This document shows positions 46,342-55,168 of a stretch of 64,000 bases of DNA, piece by piece (position 1 is the stretch's first letter; each line of letters begins with the position of its first letter). Source of the DNA: JAEXOD01 sp963663265 (GTDB lineage: Bacteria; Bacteroidota; Ignavibacteria; Ignavibacteriales; Melioribacteraceae); the NCBI GenBank assembly GCA_963663265.2, contig CAXXXM010000004.1, positions 241,769-305,768 of the forward strand, in the 5' to 3' direction. The notes under the pieces were generated by a model, which searched no databases, was not told the origin of the DNA, and was given only the letters and a program-made list of their open reading frames with translations. Made by a program: the position numbers and the translations under genes.

Positions 46342-47073
46342 TTATACTTCTCTTTGTCTTAAAACTTCATATAACAAAACACCTGCCGAAACTGAAACAT
46401 TTAAAGAATCAATTTTACCAAGCATAGGTATTTTTATTAATGTATCACAATTATCTGCAACAAGTTTGTGTATCCCCTTCCCTTCATTACCTAAAACAAT
46501 TGCAACGGGACTTTTATAATCTAATGAAGAATAATTCTGCGATCTTTTATCAAGCATACTTCCAAAAATCCAATATCCATCATTTTTTAAGTCTTTAATT
46601 AAATTATTTATATTAGAAACATTACAAATTTTTAAGTGAAAAACAGCACCAGCAGAAGTTTTTTCAACAGTTTCATTAATTTTTGCAGAATTATGAACTG
46701 TAATAAAAACTCCATCAACTCCACATCCTTCAGCTGTTCTTAAAATTGCACCCAAATTATGAGGGTCCTGAATTGAATCCAATATTAAAACCAAAGGATA
46801 TTTTTTTGACTTGGCTGTATTAATTATTTCGTTGTAATTACTGTAATTCAATTCGGTTTGAATGGCATAAACACCTTGAGAATTTACCTTACCCAAAGCA
46901 GCTTCCATTTTTATCGGTGCAATTGTGCTAACACTAATTCCTTTTTTCTTTGCCAGCTTTTGAATTTCATCAATTCCCTGTCCTTTTGCTCCAAAAGCTA
47001 TATAAATTGACTGAATATTAACATCTGCTTTTAATGCTTCAAGAACGGGAATTCGGCCGTAAATTTTACCCAT
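46342..47073 (-). CDS. rlmB: 23S rRNA (guanosine-2'-O)-methyltransferase RlmB, SpoU family
   Basis: This SPOUT methyltransferase has an N-terminal substrate-binding domain (MGKIYGRIPVLEALKA) and the knotted SAM domain with motif 1 LDSIQDPHNLGAILRTAEG, motif 2 VLGNEGKGIHKLV and motif 3 IPMLGKIDSLNVSVSAGVLLYE. The 243-residue length is normal. It is predicted to methylate G2251 of 23S rRNA. It follows the unknown 179-aa gene by one base, and is last in the ptsN-hisS-unknown-rlmB group. Confidence 0.93.
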   Translation of the reverse strand: MGKIYGRIPVLEALKADVNIQSIYIAFGAKGQGIDEIQKLAKKKGISVSTIAPIKMEAALGKVNSQGVYAIQTELNYSNYNEIINTAKSKKYPLVLILDSIQDPHNLGAILRTAEGCGVDGVFITVHNSAKINETVEKTSAGAVFHLKICNVSNINNLIKDLKNDGYWIFGSMLDKRSQNYSSLDYKSPVAIVLGNEGKGIHKLVADNCDTLIKIPMLGKIDSLNVSVSAGVLLYEVLRQREV

Positions 47074-47074
47074 T

Positions 47075-47614
47075 TTAATTATCCAAAAACGAAAATTCTT
47101 CTTCTGATACTTTAAACTTACAAAACAACCTATTATTCTCCTTTTCAGGCAGGAATTCTTTTATTAAAGTAATCTTTTTTTCTACATTATTAAAGTTATA
47201 AATTGCCGAATTAATACTTCCATCTTGTTTAACTACATTTATTGTAATATCACCAATTAAATCTTCAAACAACGTATCCTTACGTGCCGGCTGTACTTTA
47301 GGTGCATAATTTGGTTTTGCTTGCAAACCCATTATAACAAGATATAATTGTTCTTTATCTTTAACTGTTTCAACAGTTAATTCATAAGTAAAAGCAGTAA
47401 ACTCTACAACTGTTTCAATTGCCAAAGAAATATATTGTTTATTAACTAAATCATCATAATAAAACAAAGCCTTACAAATATATTCTACCTTATCCGGCTT
47501 TGGTTGAGGAATAGCATCAATTGCTGCTTGTGCTTTCTTATTTCTTGTCTTTGGTATTTTTGGTATCGAATCTGGACGCTTTAATGGCAATTTACACTCG
47601 CAAAAAGTTTTCAA
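47075..47614 (-). CDS. Hypothetical protein inside the hisS-rlmB operon
   Basis: I do not recognise this 179-residue protein. It has no signal peptide or membrane helix. Residues 1-45 are basic and proline-rich (KRPDSIPKIPKTRNKKAQ, PQPKPDKVEY), then an alternating hydrophobic pattern suggests a beta-sheet domain (CKALFYYDD, VVEFTAFTYELTVETV, LYLVIMGLQAKP). A second half follows (DTLFEDLIGDITINVVKQDG ... LFCKFKVSEEEFSF). Its start overlaps the hisS 3' end by 23 nt and its stop is 1 nt before rlmB. The tight packing supports a real gene linked to RNA metabolism, but that is only contextual. Confidence 0.7.
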   Translation of the reverse strand: MKTFCECKLPLKRPDSIPKIPKTRNKKAQAAIDAIPQPKPDKVEYICKALFYYDDLVNKQYISLAIETVVEFTAFTYELTVETVKDKEQLYLVIMGLQAKPNYAPKVQPARKDTLFEDLIGDITINVVKQDGSINSAIYNFNNVEKKITLIKEFLPEKENNRLFCKFKVSEEEFSFLDN

Positions 47615-48851
47615 TATTACTTATACTATCAATGGATATATTTTGTTGCTCACTATTTGACATATTTTTTAATACTACCATTTCATTTTTATATTCATCA
47701 CCACCAACAAACAAAACATATTTTGCATTAAGTTTATTTGCTTCTCGCATTTGTGCTTTAATACTACGAGTTAAATAATCGACTTCAACATTTAAACCTT
47801 TTCTTCTAAATTCTGAAGCATATTTGTAAACTAATGACTTTAAATCAGCATCTAATCTAACTATATATATGTCTACTGATTCTTGTTCTAAACTTAAAAT
47901 CCCTTCATTTTCACAAGCAAGAAGAAGTCGTTCTATTCCGGAAGCAAAACCTACGCCCGGAGTTGGTTTCCCTCCAAGCTGTTCAATCAATAAATCGTAC
48001 CTTCCACCACCACACAAAGCACTTTGTGAGCCAATACTTCCACTTACAATTTCAAATGTTGTATTTGTGTAATAATCTAATCCCCTAACTAAAGTTGGAT
48101 CAATTTCAAATGGAATGTTTGCATTTGTTAAATAAGTTTTAACTTCTTCAAACTGATTTAAACTTTTTTCATCAAGATAATCAATTAGCAAAGGAGCGTC
48201 TTTCATTATTTGTTTATCTTGTTCTTCTTTACTATCAAATAAGCGTAATATATTTGTTTCATATCTTTTTTTGCTTTCTTCAGAAAGTTTCTCTTTTTTA
48301 TCTGCTAAATAATTACGCAAAATGTTTTTGTAATTCTCCCTTGATTCAGGAATGCCAAGCGAGTTAATTTTTACTACCAAGTTTTTTAAACCAATTGTAT
48401 TAAAAATATCATAAGCAATCAAAATCATTTCAGCATCCAAAGTTGGATCGTCACTTCCAAGTGCTTCAACTCCAAACTGGTGAAACTGTCTAAATCTCCC
48501 TGCTTGAGGTCTTTCCTGCCTAAACATTGGACTAATATAATATAATTTATTTAAATTTTGCTTTTTATCTAACGAGTGTTCAATAAAGGCTCTTACTACC
48601 GAAGCAGTCATTTCTGGTTTTAACGTTACACTTAATTCACTTCTATCTAAAAAAGTGTACATCTCTTTACTTACAATATCGGTTGCTTCCCCAATACCTC
48701 TGCAAAACAAACCTGTTTCTTCAAACATAGGAGTACGTATCTCCTTATAATTGAAGTTCTTCATTACTTTTCTTACTAAGTTTTCTATATAATACCACTT
48801 ATTTATATCTTCAGGTAAAATATCTTTTGTACCGGTTATTGCTTTAATCAT
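47592..48851 (-). CDS. hisS: Histidine-tRNA ligase
   Basis: This class II synthetase shows motif 2 (SPMFRQERPQAGRFRQFHQFG), the histidine-specific LVRGLDYYTNTTFEI and SQSALCGGGRYDLLIEQLGG, and motif 3 GVGFASGIERLLL. A C-terminal anticodon-binding domain follows (SVDIYIVRLDADLKSLV ... YVLFVGGDEY). The 419-residue length is standard. It begins 6 nt after the ptsN-like gene and overlaps the next gene. Confidence 0.96.
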   Translation of the reverse strand: MIKAITGTKDILPEDINKWYYIENLVRKVMKNFNYKEIRTPMFEETGLFCRGIGEATDIVSKEMYTFLDRSELSVTLKPEMTASVVRAFIEHSLDKKQNLNKLYYISPMFRQERPQAGRFRQFHQFGVEALGSDDPTLDAEMILIAYDIFNTIGLKNLVVKINSLGIPESRENYKNILRNYLADKKEKLSEESKKRYETNILRLFDSKEEQDKQIMKDAPLLIDYLDEKSLNQFEEVKTYLTNANIPFEIDPTLVRGLDYYTNTTFEIVSGSIGSQSALCGGGRYDLLIEQLGGKPTPGVGFASGIERLLLACENEGILSLEQESVDIYIVRLDADLKSLVYKYASEFRRKGLNVEVDYLTRSIKAQMREANKLNAKYVLFVGGDEYKNEMVVLKNMSNSEQQNISIDSISNIENFLRV

Positions 48852-48857
48852 ATTGTT

Positions 48858-49328
48858 CTATATTTCCAAGTATTTTTCTTCTTCATTAAAAAATATATTA
48901 TAGATTTCTTCAGCTGTTTTAGCTTTAAGTAAATCATCTCTAAAATCTTCTTTATTCATCATCCGTGATATGCGACTGAGTAGTTTTATATGAGGTGCAA
49001 CATAGTTTTCTTTTCCAACCAAAAGAAAAACTAAATGAACTGGTTGTTCATCCAATGCTTCGTATTCAACATTGTTAAAAGTTTTACCAAAAACGGCAAT
49101 CATATCTTCAACTGCATTTGTTTTTGCATGCGGAATTGCAAATCCTTTACCAACTCCAGTAGACATTATTTTTTCTCTGTCAAATACAGCTTGGCGTAAC
49201 TCTTCCAAATTATTAACCCTGGCATCCCCTTGCAGTAAATCTATTAATTCATTGATTACTTCAAGTTTTGTAACTCCTTTTAACTCAGGAATTATCATTT
49301 TTTCGCTTAAGATACTTGTTACTTTCAT
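48858..49328 (-). CDS. PTS EIIA-type regulatory protein (PtsN-like)
   Basis: The 156-residue protein is a single EIIA fructose/nitrogen-type domain: REKIMSTGVGKGFAIPHAKTNAV with the phosphorylatable His in IPHAKT, and PVHLVFLLVGKENYVAPHIKLLS. With no EIIB or EIIC beside it, it is probably a stand-alone regulator like PtsN (EIIA-Ntr), which takes part in nitrogen, potassium or stress control. It is the first gene of the operon leading to hisS and rlmB. Confidence 0.85.
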   Translation of the reverse strand: MKVTSILSEKMIIPELKGVTKLEVINELIDLLQGDARVNNLEELRQAVFDREKIMSTGVGKGFAIPHAKTNAVEDMIAVFGKTFNNVEYEALDEQPVHLVFLLVGKENYVAPHIKLLSRISRMMNKEDFRDDLLKAKTAEEIYNIFFNEEEKYLEI

Positions 49329-49439
49329 ATTGGTTTAAGTTTAATTTTTTGATACTTAAAGGTAACAAAGGTTTTCATTTTAAGCAATTAAAACAGAATT
49401 TTTGAGCCGAAAAAAAGTCAATTAAATAGTTTATTTTGG

Positions 49440-49468
49440 TTGACTTGCATTAGCGGAAAGAGTATTTT
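49440..49468 (+). promoter_or_regulatory. Candidate sigma-70-type promoter
   Basis: TTGACT (49440-49445) and TATTTT (49463-49468) have a 17-bp spacing and lie 37 bp before the ATG of the Rossmann-fold gene. Ignavibacteria promoter consensus is not something I can verify here. Confidence 0.4.
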
Positions 49469-49505
49469 CCATATTATTGTTTAAATTCTAAAATTGAGAG
49501 GATTT

Positions 49506-51206
49506 ATGGATATTCAAAACAAAGTTGTGTTAGTATTAGGAGCTTGGGGCTTGGTTGGTAACGCAGTAACTAAAAAAATTATGTCCCATAAGCCTAAAAA
49601 AATTATTGTAACTTCATTAAAAAAATCAGAAGCTGAAGAGTACATTGAAACTTTAAAAAAAGAGTTTCCTAATTTACCGGATGATTATTTTGTACCATGG
49701 TGGGGTAATATTTTTGTTCGTAACGAATTTAAAGATGAAGATCGCTTTGCAATTCTGGCGGACCCGGAACGTAGAAAAGTTTTAATGCATGATATTATGG
49801 ATGAGATGACTCCAGATGTTTTGCACGAATCATCAATTTATAAGCTATTAAAAGAATACAAACCGGATATCATTGTTGATTGTATTAACTCCGCAACAGG
49901 TATTGCTTATCAAGATATTTATACTACCTACCGAACTATTAAAACAACTATTGAAAAAAAGAAACCTATTGAAGACTTAGTTGCAGAAACTGAAAAAATG
50001 CTCTGTACTCTTTATATTCCTCAATTAATACGCCATATCCAACTTTTGTATAATTCAATGAATGAAGCAAAAACCGAAATTTATGTAAAAATCGGTACAA
50101 GCGGTACCGGTGGAATGGGACTTAACATTCCATATACACATAGCGAAGAAAAACCGTCACGTGTTCTTTTAAGCAAGTCTTCTATTGCCGGTGCTCATAC
50201 AATGCTGTTATTCTTAATGGGTAGAACTCCTGAGGGTGCAATTACAAAAGAAATTAAACCAACTGCGGCAATTGCCTGGAAAAAAATTACATTTGGTGAA
50301 ATAAAAAAACGCGGTAAACCAATTGAACTTGCTGAAGTTTCTTTGGAACAAGCCGTAGCTTTAACCGACAAATTGAAGTTAAAATTAGATACCCCGTTCC
50401 CAACTTCCGGTAATACTCTTAAATCTGTATTTATTGATACCGGAGAAAATGGCACGTTTTCACGAGGTGAATTTGAAGCTATTTCTACTCAAGGACAAAT
50501 GGAATACGTCACTCCGGAAGAAATTGCAGAAGATGTAATTTATGAAATTTTAGGCGGTAACACAGGGCATGACATTATAAATGCTTTAGATAACGCTACT
50601 CTTGAACCAAGTTTCCGTGCCGGTTTTATGCAGCATTATGCAGTTGATAAATTAGAAGAATTGGAAGAAATACATGGTCAAGAAAGTGTTGCATTTGAGC
50701 TATTAGGACCGCCAAGACTTTCTAAACTTTTGTTTGAACTTCAATTATTAAAATTAGTTTGCAAAACTATGCCAAATATAGTTAATGCAAATGCTGAAAA
50801 ATTATCAAACGATTGTTACGAATTAATTAAAAACAACTCAAAATTAAGAAGTGAAATTATTTCAATTGGCATTCCAATATTACTGCCTGACGGGCAAAAC
50901 TTGTTACGTGGTAACGAAATGAAAATTCCACCATTTAGAGGTGAAGACGAATTAGAAATTACTCCGGCTAATATTGATTTGTGGAGCAAGGATGGCTGGT
51001 GCGATTTACGTCCTTCTAATATGATTAAGTGGCAAAAAAGAATTGAAAAATTAATGCAAGCTGCTGAAAGCATACCGGAGCACGATACAAGTTCGTCTTT
51101 CGTGAGAACTAAAAAGTATTGGAAAAATTTTGAAAAAATAGATATAGGTAAAGTTGTTGGTTGGCTATTTATTAATGAGGAGCAAGGGCTTAGAATGAAG
51201 TCATAA
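49506..51206 (+). CDS. Rossmann-fold NAD(P)-binding protein of unknown role
   Basis: The ATG at 49506 has AGAGG 4 nt upstream; a TTG at 49494 is less likely. Residues 6-20 (KVVLVLGAWGLVGNAV) are a dinucleotide-binding glycine loop, with IIVTSLKKSEAEEY as the second strand and YKPDIIVDCINSATGIAYQ as a later one, similar to short-chain dehydrogenase/epimerase folds. At 566 residues it is about twice the usual SDR size. The C-terminal half (GQESVAFELLGPPRLSKLLFE, LLPDGQNLLRGNEMKIPPF) is not familiar. The internal stretch GTSGTGGMGLNIPYTHSEE may be catalytic. No neighbours indicate a pathway. Confidence 0.6.
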   Translation: MDIQNKVVLVLGAWGLVGNAVTKKIMSHKPKKIIVTSLKKSEAEEYIETLKKEFPNLPDDYFVPWWGNIFVRNEFKDEDRFAILADPERRKVLMHDIMDEMTPDVLHESSIYKLLKEYKPDIIVDCINSATGIAYQDIYTTYRTIKTTIEKKKPIEDLVAETEKMLCTLYIPQLIRHIQLLYNSMNEAKTEIYVKIGTSGTGGMGLNIPYTHSEEKPSRVLLSKSSIAGAHTMLLFLMGRTPEGAITKEIKPTAAIAWKKITFGEIKKRGKPIELAEVSLEQAVALTDKLKLKLDTPFPTSGNTLKSVFIDTGENGTFSRGEFEAISTQGQMEYVTPEEIAEDVIYEILGGNTGHDIINALDNATLEPSFRAGFMQHYAVDKLEELEEIHGQESVAFELLGPPRLSKLLFELQLLKLVCKTMPNIVNANAEKLSNDCYELIKNNSKLRSEIISIGIPILLPDGQNLLRGNEMKIPPFRGEDELEITPANIDLWSKDGWCDLRPSNMIKWQKRIEKLMQAAESIPEHDTSSSFVRTKKYWKNFEKIDIGKVVGWLFINEEQGLRMKS

Positions 51207-51238
51207 ATGTTTTGATTTACTAACCAAAATCAATCATG

Positions 51239-51277
51239 CTCCCCTTTTAGTTTATACTTTGAGGGGAGTTTTTTTTA
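51239..51277 (+). terminator. Intrinsic terminator of the Rossmann-fold gene
   Basis: CTCCCCT (51239-51245) pairs with AGGGGAG (51262-51268), followed by eight T. It lies 33 nt after the stop. Confidence 0.88.
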
Positions 51278-51564
51278 TTAATTGCAAATTTCAAATGGTT
51301 AATTGTAACTTATTATAATATAATTAGATAACAGATGTTAGATAATAGATTTTAGATATTAGAAAAAACTTTTTTTTAATCAAAACCTTTGTTTAGTAGC
51401 ACAGTAACAATTATATTCTGTATAATTCAAATAGTTTATAATGCTTAAACTATGCCACCACACTATTTTAGCATTCTGATTACAGAGCAATCACATGTCG
51501 TTAACCACGGTACTCAACTAATCCCAATGACTTCGGATAACGTCGAATGTCCCATATTAACCAT
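51278..51564. repeat. Non-coding spacer with type-II hairpin cassette
   Basis: No gene is seen. About 51325-51362 holds short imperfect direct repeats of AGATAATAGATTTTAG type. At 51478-51550 is a worn type-II cassette: GATTAC-AGA-GCAATC, linker ACATGTCGTTAACCA, then ACTTC-GGATA-ACGTCG. The same layout occurs at 39803-39873 and 60852-60924. Confidence 0.6.
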
Positions 51565-51603
51565 AAAAAAAAAGCCGCTCAACGTTTTGTTGTTGAGCGG
51601 CTT
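51565..51603 (-). terminator. Intrinsic terminator of the thioester-domain surface protein gene
   Basis: AAGCCGCTCAAC (51572-51583) pairs with GTTGAGCGGCTT (51592-51603). On the minus strand nine T follow. As at 18.2 kb, a copy of the AT-rich TTCAAAATTAAAA repeat (51611-51641) lies between the gene and this hairpin. Confidence 0.88.
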
Positions 51604-51646
51604 ACATTAATTCAAAATTAAAATTCAGAATTAAAAATTATTTGAA

Positions 51647-54600
51647 TTATTTCATCAAAATCATTTTGTTTGTTTTGTTAAATTTACCGGCTTCCAAAGT
51701 GTAGAAATAAATTCCACTTGCAACTTTTTGACCGTAATTATTTGTACCATTCCAAACCATTTGATATTGACCGGCTTGAAGTTCACTATTAACTAATGTT
51801 GTAACTTCTTTACCTAATACATCATATATTTTTAATTTAACTGTTGTATTTTCAGCAATTGAATACTTAATAATTGTACTTGGATTAAATGGATTAGGAT
51901 AGTTCTGTTGTAATTCAAATGAATAGTTCAATGAATTAGTTTCATCTTCAACAGCTAAGTAAGGGTTATTATTTCTATATAATCTACCATCACTTGTACC
52001 TGCATAAAGCATATTACCTTCAACCATTACAGAACTTATATTAAAGCCTTCCATACCAAGTGTCTGCCATCCGTCTTTAGTAACTGGAGGTAATACATAA
52101 ACACCGCCATTCCAAGCACTTGCAACTACTATTCCATTATCAATTGATACAGAATAGATAAATGCAGCATTAACACTTGTAACTTTAAGGAACGAAGCAC
52201 CATCAGGTGAATAATATAAACCGGCACCATAAGTAGCAGCGTAGATTTCATCAGCAGCGTTAATAGCTATTGACCAAATATGAGCATAGCTAATATCCAT
52301 CTTTGTCCAGCTATCAGCATTATCAGATGATTTATAAATACCGCCACCAAAAGTTCCAACAAATAAATCACCTAAGCTATTAATTGCCAAAGTATTTACT
52401 GCTGTAAAATCTAAACCTTCATTTTTAAGTGTCCAATCAACACCGTTATTAACTGATTTAGCAACACCTTCACCCCAAATTCCTGCAAACATTGCAGTAT
52501 TGGTTAATAACAAAGCTCTAACATCTTTACCTGCTAAAGCAAATGAAGCCCATGTTGCACCGTTATCGGTTGAAGCATAAATTCCATTTTCAGTAGCTGC
52601 AAAAATATCACCGGCAGCATTAACTTTTAATGACCAGATATAACCTACTGTCATACCTTCATTAATACGTGTCCAGTTAATACCTTCATCTTCTGAACGA
52701 TAAATTTTGCCACCAAATGTACCGGCAATTAAGTCATTATTAATATCTCTTGTAATAACCCACATAATTTCGTTTGTTCCAAATCCACCAACATACTCCC
52801 AATTAGCATTTGAACCACTACCAACAGTTAAATTAGGATTAATTGAAAGAGAAACAATTGCATAATCGTCTTCTGTTGTTATTCCATTCCCTGGTTCAGA
52901 GTCAGGATCTAATTGATCAGCACTAGTAATTTCAGCAATGTTGTTTAATTCTGTAACACCCGGAATATTACCAATAAATTTACATAAATTAAATTGACCT
53001 TTACCAACAACTGATTTTGCTATAAACTGTCCGTTTATTACACCATCAACAAAATTAACATCAGCTTTTGGAGCTAAAATGCTTCCAACTACATCAATAT
53101 TGTTTATTACTAAATTTGTAGCTTCATAGAAGTTATATAAAGTATTTACTTTTGAAGCACCATATAAATCTAAACCACCATTCAATTCAATGTTATCACC
53201 ACTAATATTAACAATAACTGTTGAACCGGATGGAACATTTATTACTATACCAGTTGAATTTGTTACATCAGCACCGGAAATGTCAAATACGTTAATTACC
53301 GGACTGCTACCGTTCAATGTTAAAGTACTCCATTCTAATGAGTCTGTACCGTTAACAGGATAGGTTGCTAAAGAAGCGGATAACCCTAATAAATGGGCTT
53401 CAGCAGCAGCAAAATCTATAACTGAATCTTGTCTTACTGTACCATCAACACTTACATAATCTACTGGTAAGTTTGAATTTAAACCATAAACTACATTACC
53501 ATTGTAAACTCTACCAGTTAAATAAGTTAAATTCCTTCCGGCAATCAAAACATCATCAAAATTATTCTGTATAGGTAATTGATCACCTACACTATAATTT
53601 TTTAAGAATATATCTTTGCCAGCAGCCATTTTTCCTTGAGTATCTGATGAAGGTTGATTAATATCTTCAAATACAAATACGTTAAAATCGGAAGCAACAC
53701 CTAAATCAATTGGAGTTGTAAATACATTTGTTACGTTTACTTTAACTGACATTGTTAAAGTAGCAGAACTTCCATTTGTTAAAGAACCAACTGTCCAAAC
53801 TCCTGTTGTTTCATTATAAGTTCCTTTTGAAGCAACTACTGATTGTATTTCAAATGCAGCATCTACTAAATCGGTAACTTCAATACCTGTTGCAGGTGTA
53901 GGTCCATCGTTTGTTACAGTAATGGTAAATGTAATTACATCACCATTAGTAGGATTACTGTTACTTGTAACCTTATTTAATTTCAAGTCAGTTCTTTCCA
54001 ACCATTTAACGTTGGCTTTAAACTGTCTTATTGCTGAAGCAGGAGTAGCTAAAACTAATTTTTGATATTGATTAGGACTAACTGAGTGTACATATCTTGT
54101 ACCTTGTGGAACAACCACTTGTGCAAAAGCAGTAACATCAGCACTATTAACTGAACCTTGAGTTAAAGTAAATTCAAAATAACCTTGTGCATTTGTAACA
54201 CCGGTTGTAGCACTTAAAACACCCGAAGTTGTTGTTAATGTTACAGGCACATTTGGTAAAACGTTACCTACTTCATCATATGCATATACTTTTAATGTTG
54301 CATTTTGGCTAACAAAAATTTCTTGTGAAGCCGGAGTTACAACTAAAGTAGCAACCGGAGTAACACCACCAGCATTTGCTTCCGCATCAGCAATAATTTG
54401 TAACGCTCTATCTTTAATTGCACTTTTATTTACAGTATTTGCATCTAAACCGTCTGCAAAATGCCATAAAGCAACTTGAACTGACGCAGCTTCATTTGTT
54501 TCAGAAAGTGATCCAGCGTAAGGCAGTGATTTATAAGGATAATAATTATTTAAAATATAGGTTATTTCTGAAGGAGTATTTCCAGCATCTATATAAGTAT

Positions 54601-54937
54601 GAGGTTGACCTGAAGTATAGAATGCTAAATTATGACTAATATCAATACAGTAAAATTTTATATTGCCTACTGAATTGATCTCACCTTTAAAAGTACCTGC
54701 ACTTGTACTCATTGAATTGTTTGTATAAGGGTTCTTAAAAGAAATATTTACAACCTTATCCGTGCTTAAAACTTTTGCTACGGCACTATTTTCGCCATAT
54801 ATTGCACCGGAATTAAAATAACTTGCCGGCAATACGTTTTTTCCTTTAACTTCACTCGAATCTACAACAGCATAAATATTCATTGATGTTAAACAGAAAA
54901 AGAGTAAAAGAAGTAAACTAAGTTGTTTTTTAAGCAT
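51647..54937 (-). CDS. T9SS-exported surface protein with thioester, choice-of-anchor A and BNR-like domains (1096 aa)
   Basis: After a signal peptide (ending YAVVD), residues about 60-180 resemble the thioester adhesin domain: FYCIDISHNL with Cys 97 and AASVQVALWHFADG with Gln 154, the pair that forms an internal Cys-Gln thioester in Gram-positive adhesins. Next come an invasin-like Ig domain (VTPASQEIFVSQNATLKVYA), a DUF11-type domain (FTITVTNDGPTPATGIEVTD), and a choice-of-anchor A domain (LGVASDFNVFVFEDINQ, ending SILAPKADVNF ... GQFIAKS). Five BNR-type propeller blades follow (GIYASTDNGATWASF and relatives), then a complete T9SS type A tail (QQNYPNPFNPSTIIKY, final KMILMK). It is predicted to be a surface adhesin able to bond covalently to a target. 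The thioester is inferred from motif only. Confidence 0.82.
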   Translation of the reverse strand: MLKKQLSLLLLLFFCLTSMNIYAVVDSSEVKGKNVLPASYFNSGAIYGENSAVAKVLSTDKVVNISFKNPYTNNSMSTSAGTFKGEINSVGNIKFYCIDISHNLAFYTSGQPHTYIDAGNTPSEITYILNNYYPYKSLPYAGSLSETNEAASVQVALWHFADGLDANTVNKSAIKDRALQIIADAEANAGGVTPVATLVVTPASQEIFVSQNATLKVYAYDEVGNVLPNVPVTLTTTSGVLSATTGVTNAQGYFEFTLTQGSVNSADVTAFAQVVVPQGTRYVHSVSPNQYQKLVLATPASAIRQFKANVKWLERTDLKLNKVTSNSNPTNGDVITFTITVTNDGPTPATGIEVTDLVDAAFEIQSVVASKGTYNETTGVWTVGSLTNGSSATLTMSVKVNVTNVFTTPIDLGVASDFNVFVFEDINQPSSDTQGKMAAGKDIFLKNYSVGDQLPIQNNFDDVLIAGRNLTYLTGRVYNGNVVYGLNSNLPVDYVSVDGTVRQDSVIDFAAAEAHLLGLSASLATYPVNGTDSLEWSTLTLNGSSPVINVFDISGADVTNSTGIVINVPSGSTVIVNISGDNIELNGGLDLYGASKVNTLYNFYEATNLVINNIDVVGSILAPKADVNFVDGVINGQFIAKSVVGKGQFNLCKFIGNIPGVTELNNIAEITSADQLDPDSEPGNGITTEDDYAIVSLSINPNLTVGSGSNANWEYVGGFGTNEIMWVITRDINNDLIAGTFGGKIYRSEDEGINWTRINEGMTVGYIWSLKVNAAGDIFAATENGIYASTDNGATWASFALAGKDVRALLLTNTAMFAGIWGEGVAKSVNNGVDWTLKNEGLDFTAVNTLAINSLGDLFVGTFGGGIYKSSDNADSWTKMDISYAHIWSIAINAADEIYAATYGAGLYYSPDGASFLKVTSVNAAFIYSVSIDNGIVVASAWNGGVYVLPPVTKDGWQTLGMEGFNISSVMVEGNMLYAGTSDGRLYRNNNPYLAVEDETNSLNYSFELQQNYPNPFNPSTIIKYSIAENTTVKLKIYDVLGKEVTTLVNSELQAGQYQMVWNGTNNYGQKVASGIYFYTLEAGKFNKTNKMILMK

Positions 54938-55037
54938 TTAAATCCTCGTTTTATTTGTTTTTATAAAATAATCAAAATTAGTGCCACTACTATTTAATTA
55001 AAATCCACACATAATTAAGCAATATTTATTTTCGTAA

Positions 55038-55054
55038 TGTCTCATTTTGAGATA
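55038..55054. promoter_or_regulatory. Palindromic operator-like site
   Basis: TGTCTCATTTTGAGATA is a near-perfect 7-3-7 inverted repeat (one mismatch) in the space between the divergent surface-protein and bshB1 genes, 115 bp before the bshB1 start. The regulator is unknown. Confidence 0.4.
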
Positions 55055-55168
55055 TCGTACTAAAATAATACACCTTAGTATTATAATCGAAAAAAAAATT
55101 TTAAAATTTATATAAATTAAAACTTGTTTGTAATTTTGTTTGTTAAAATAGTTAAAAAAAGGAAATTT

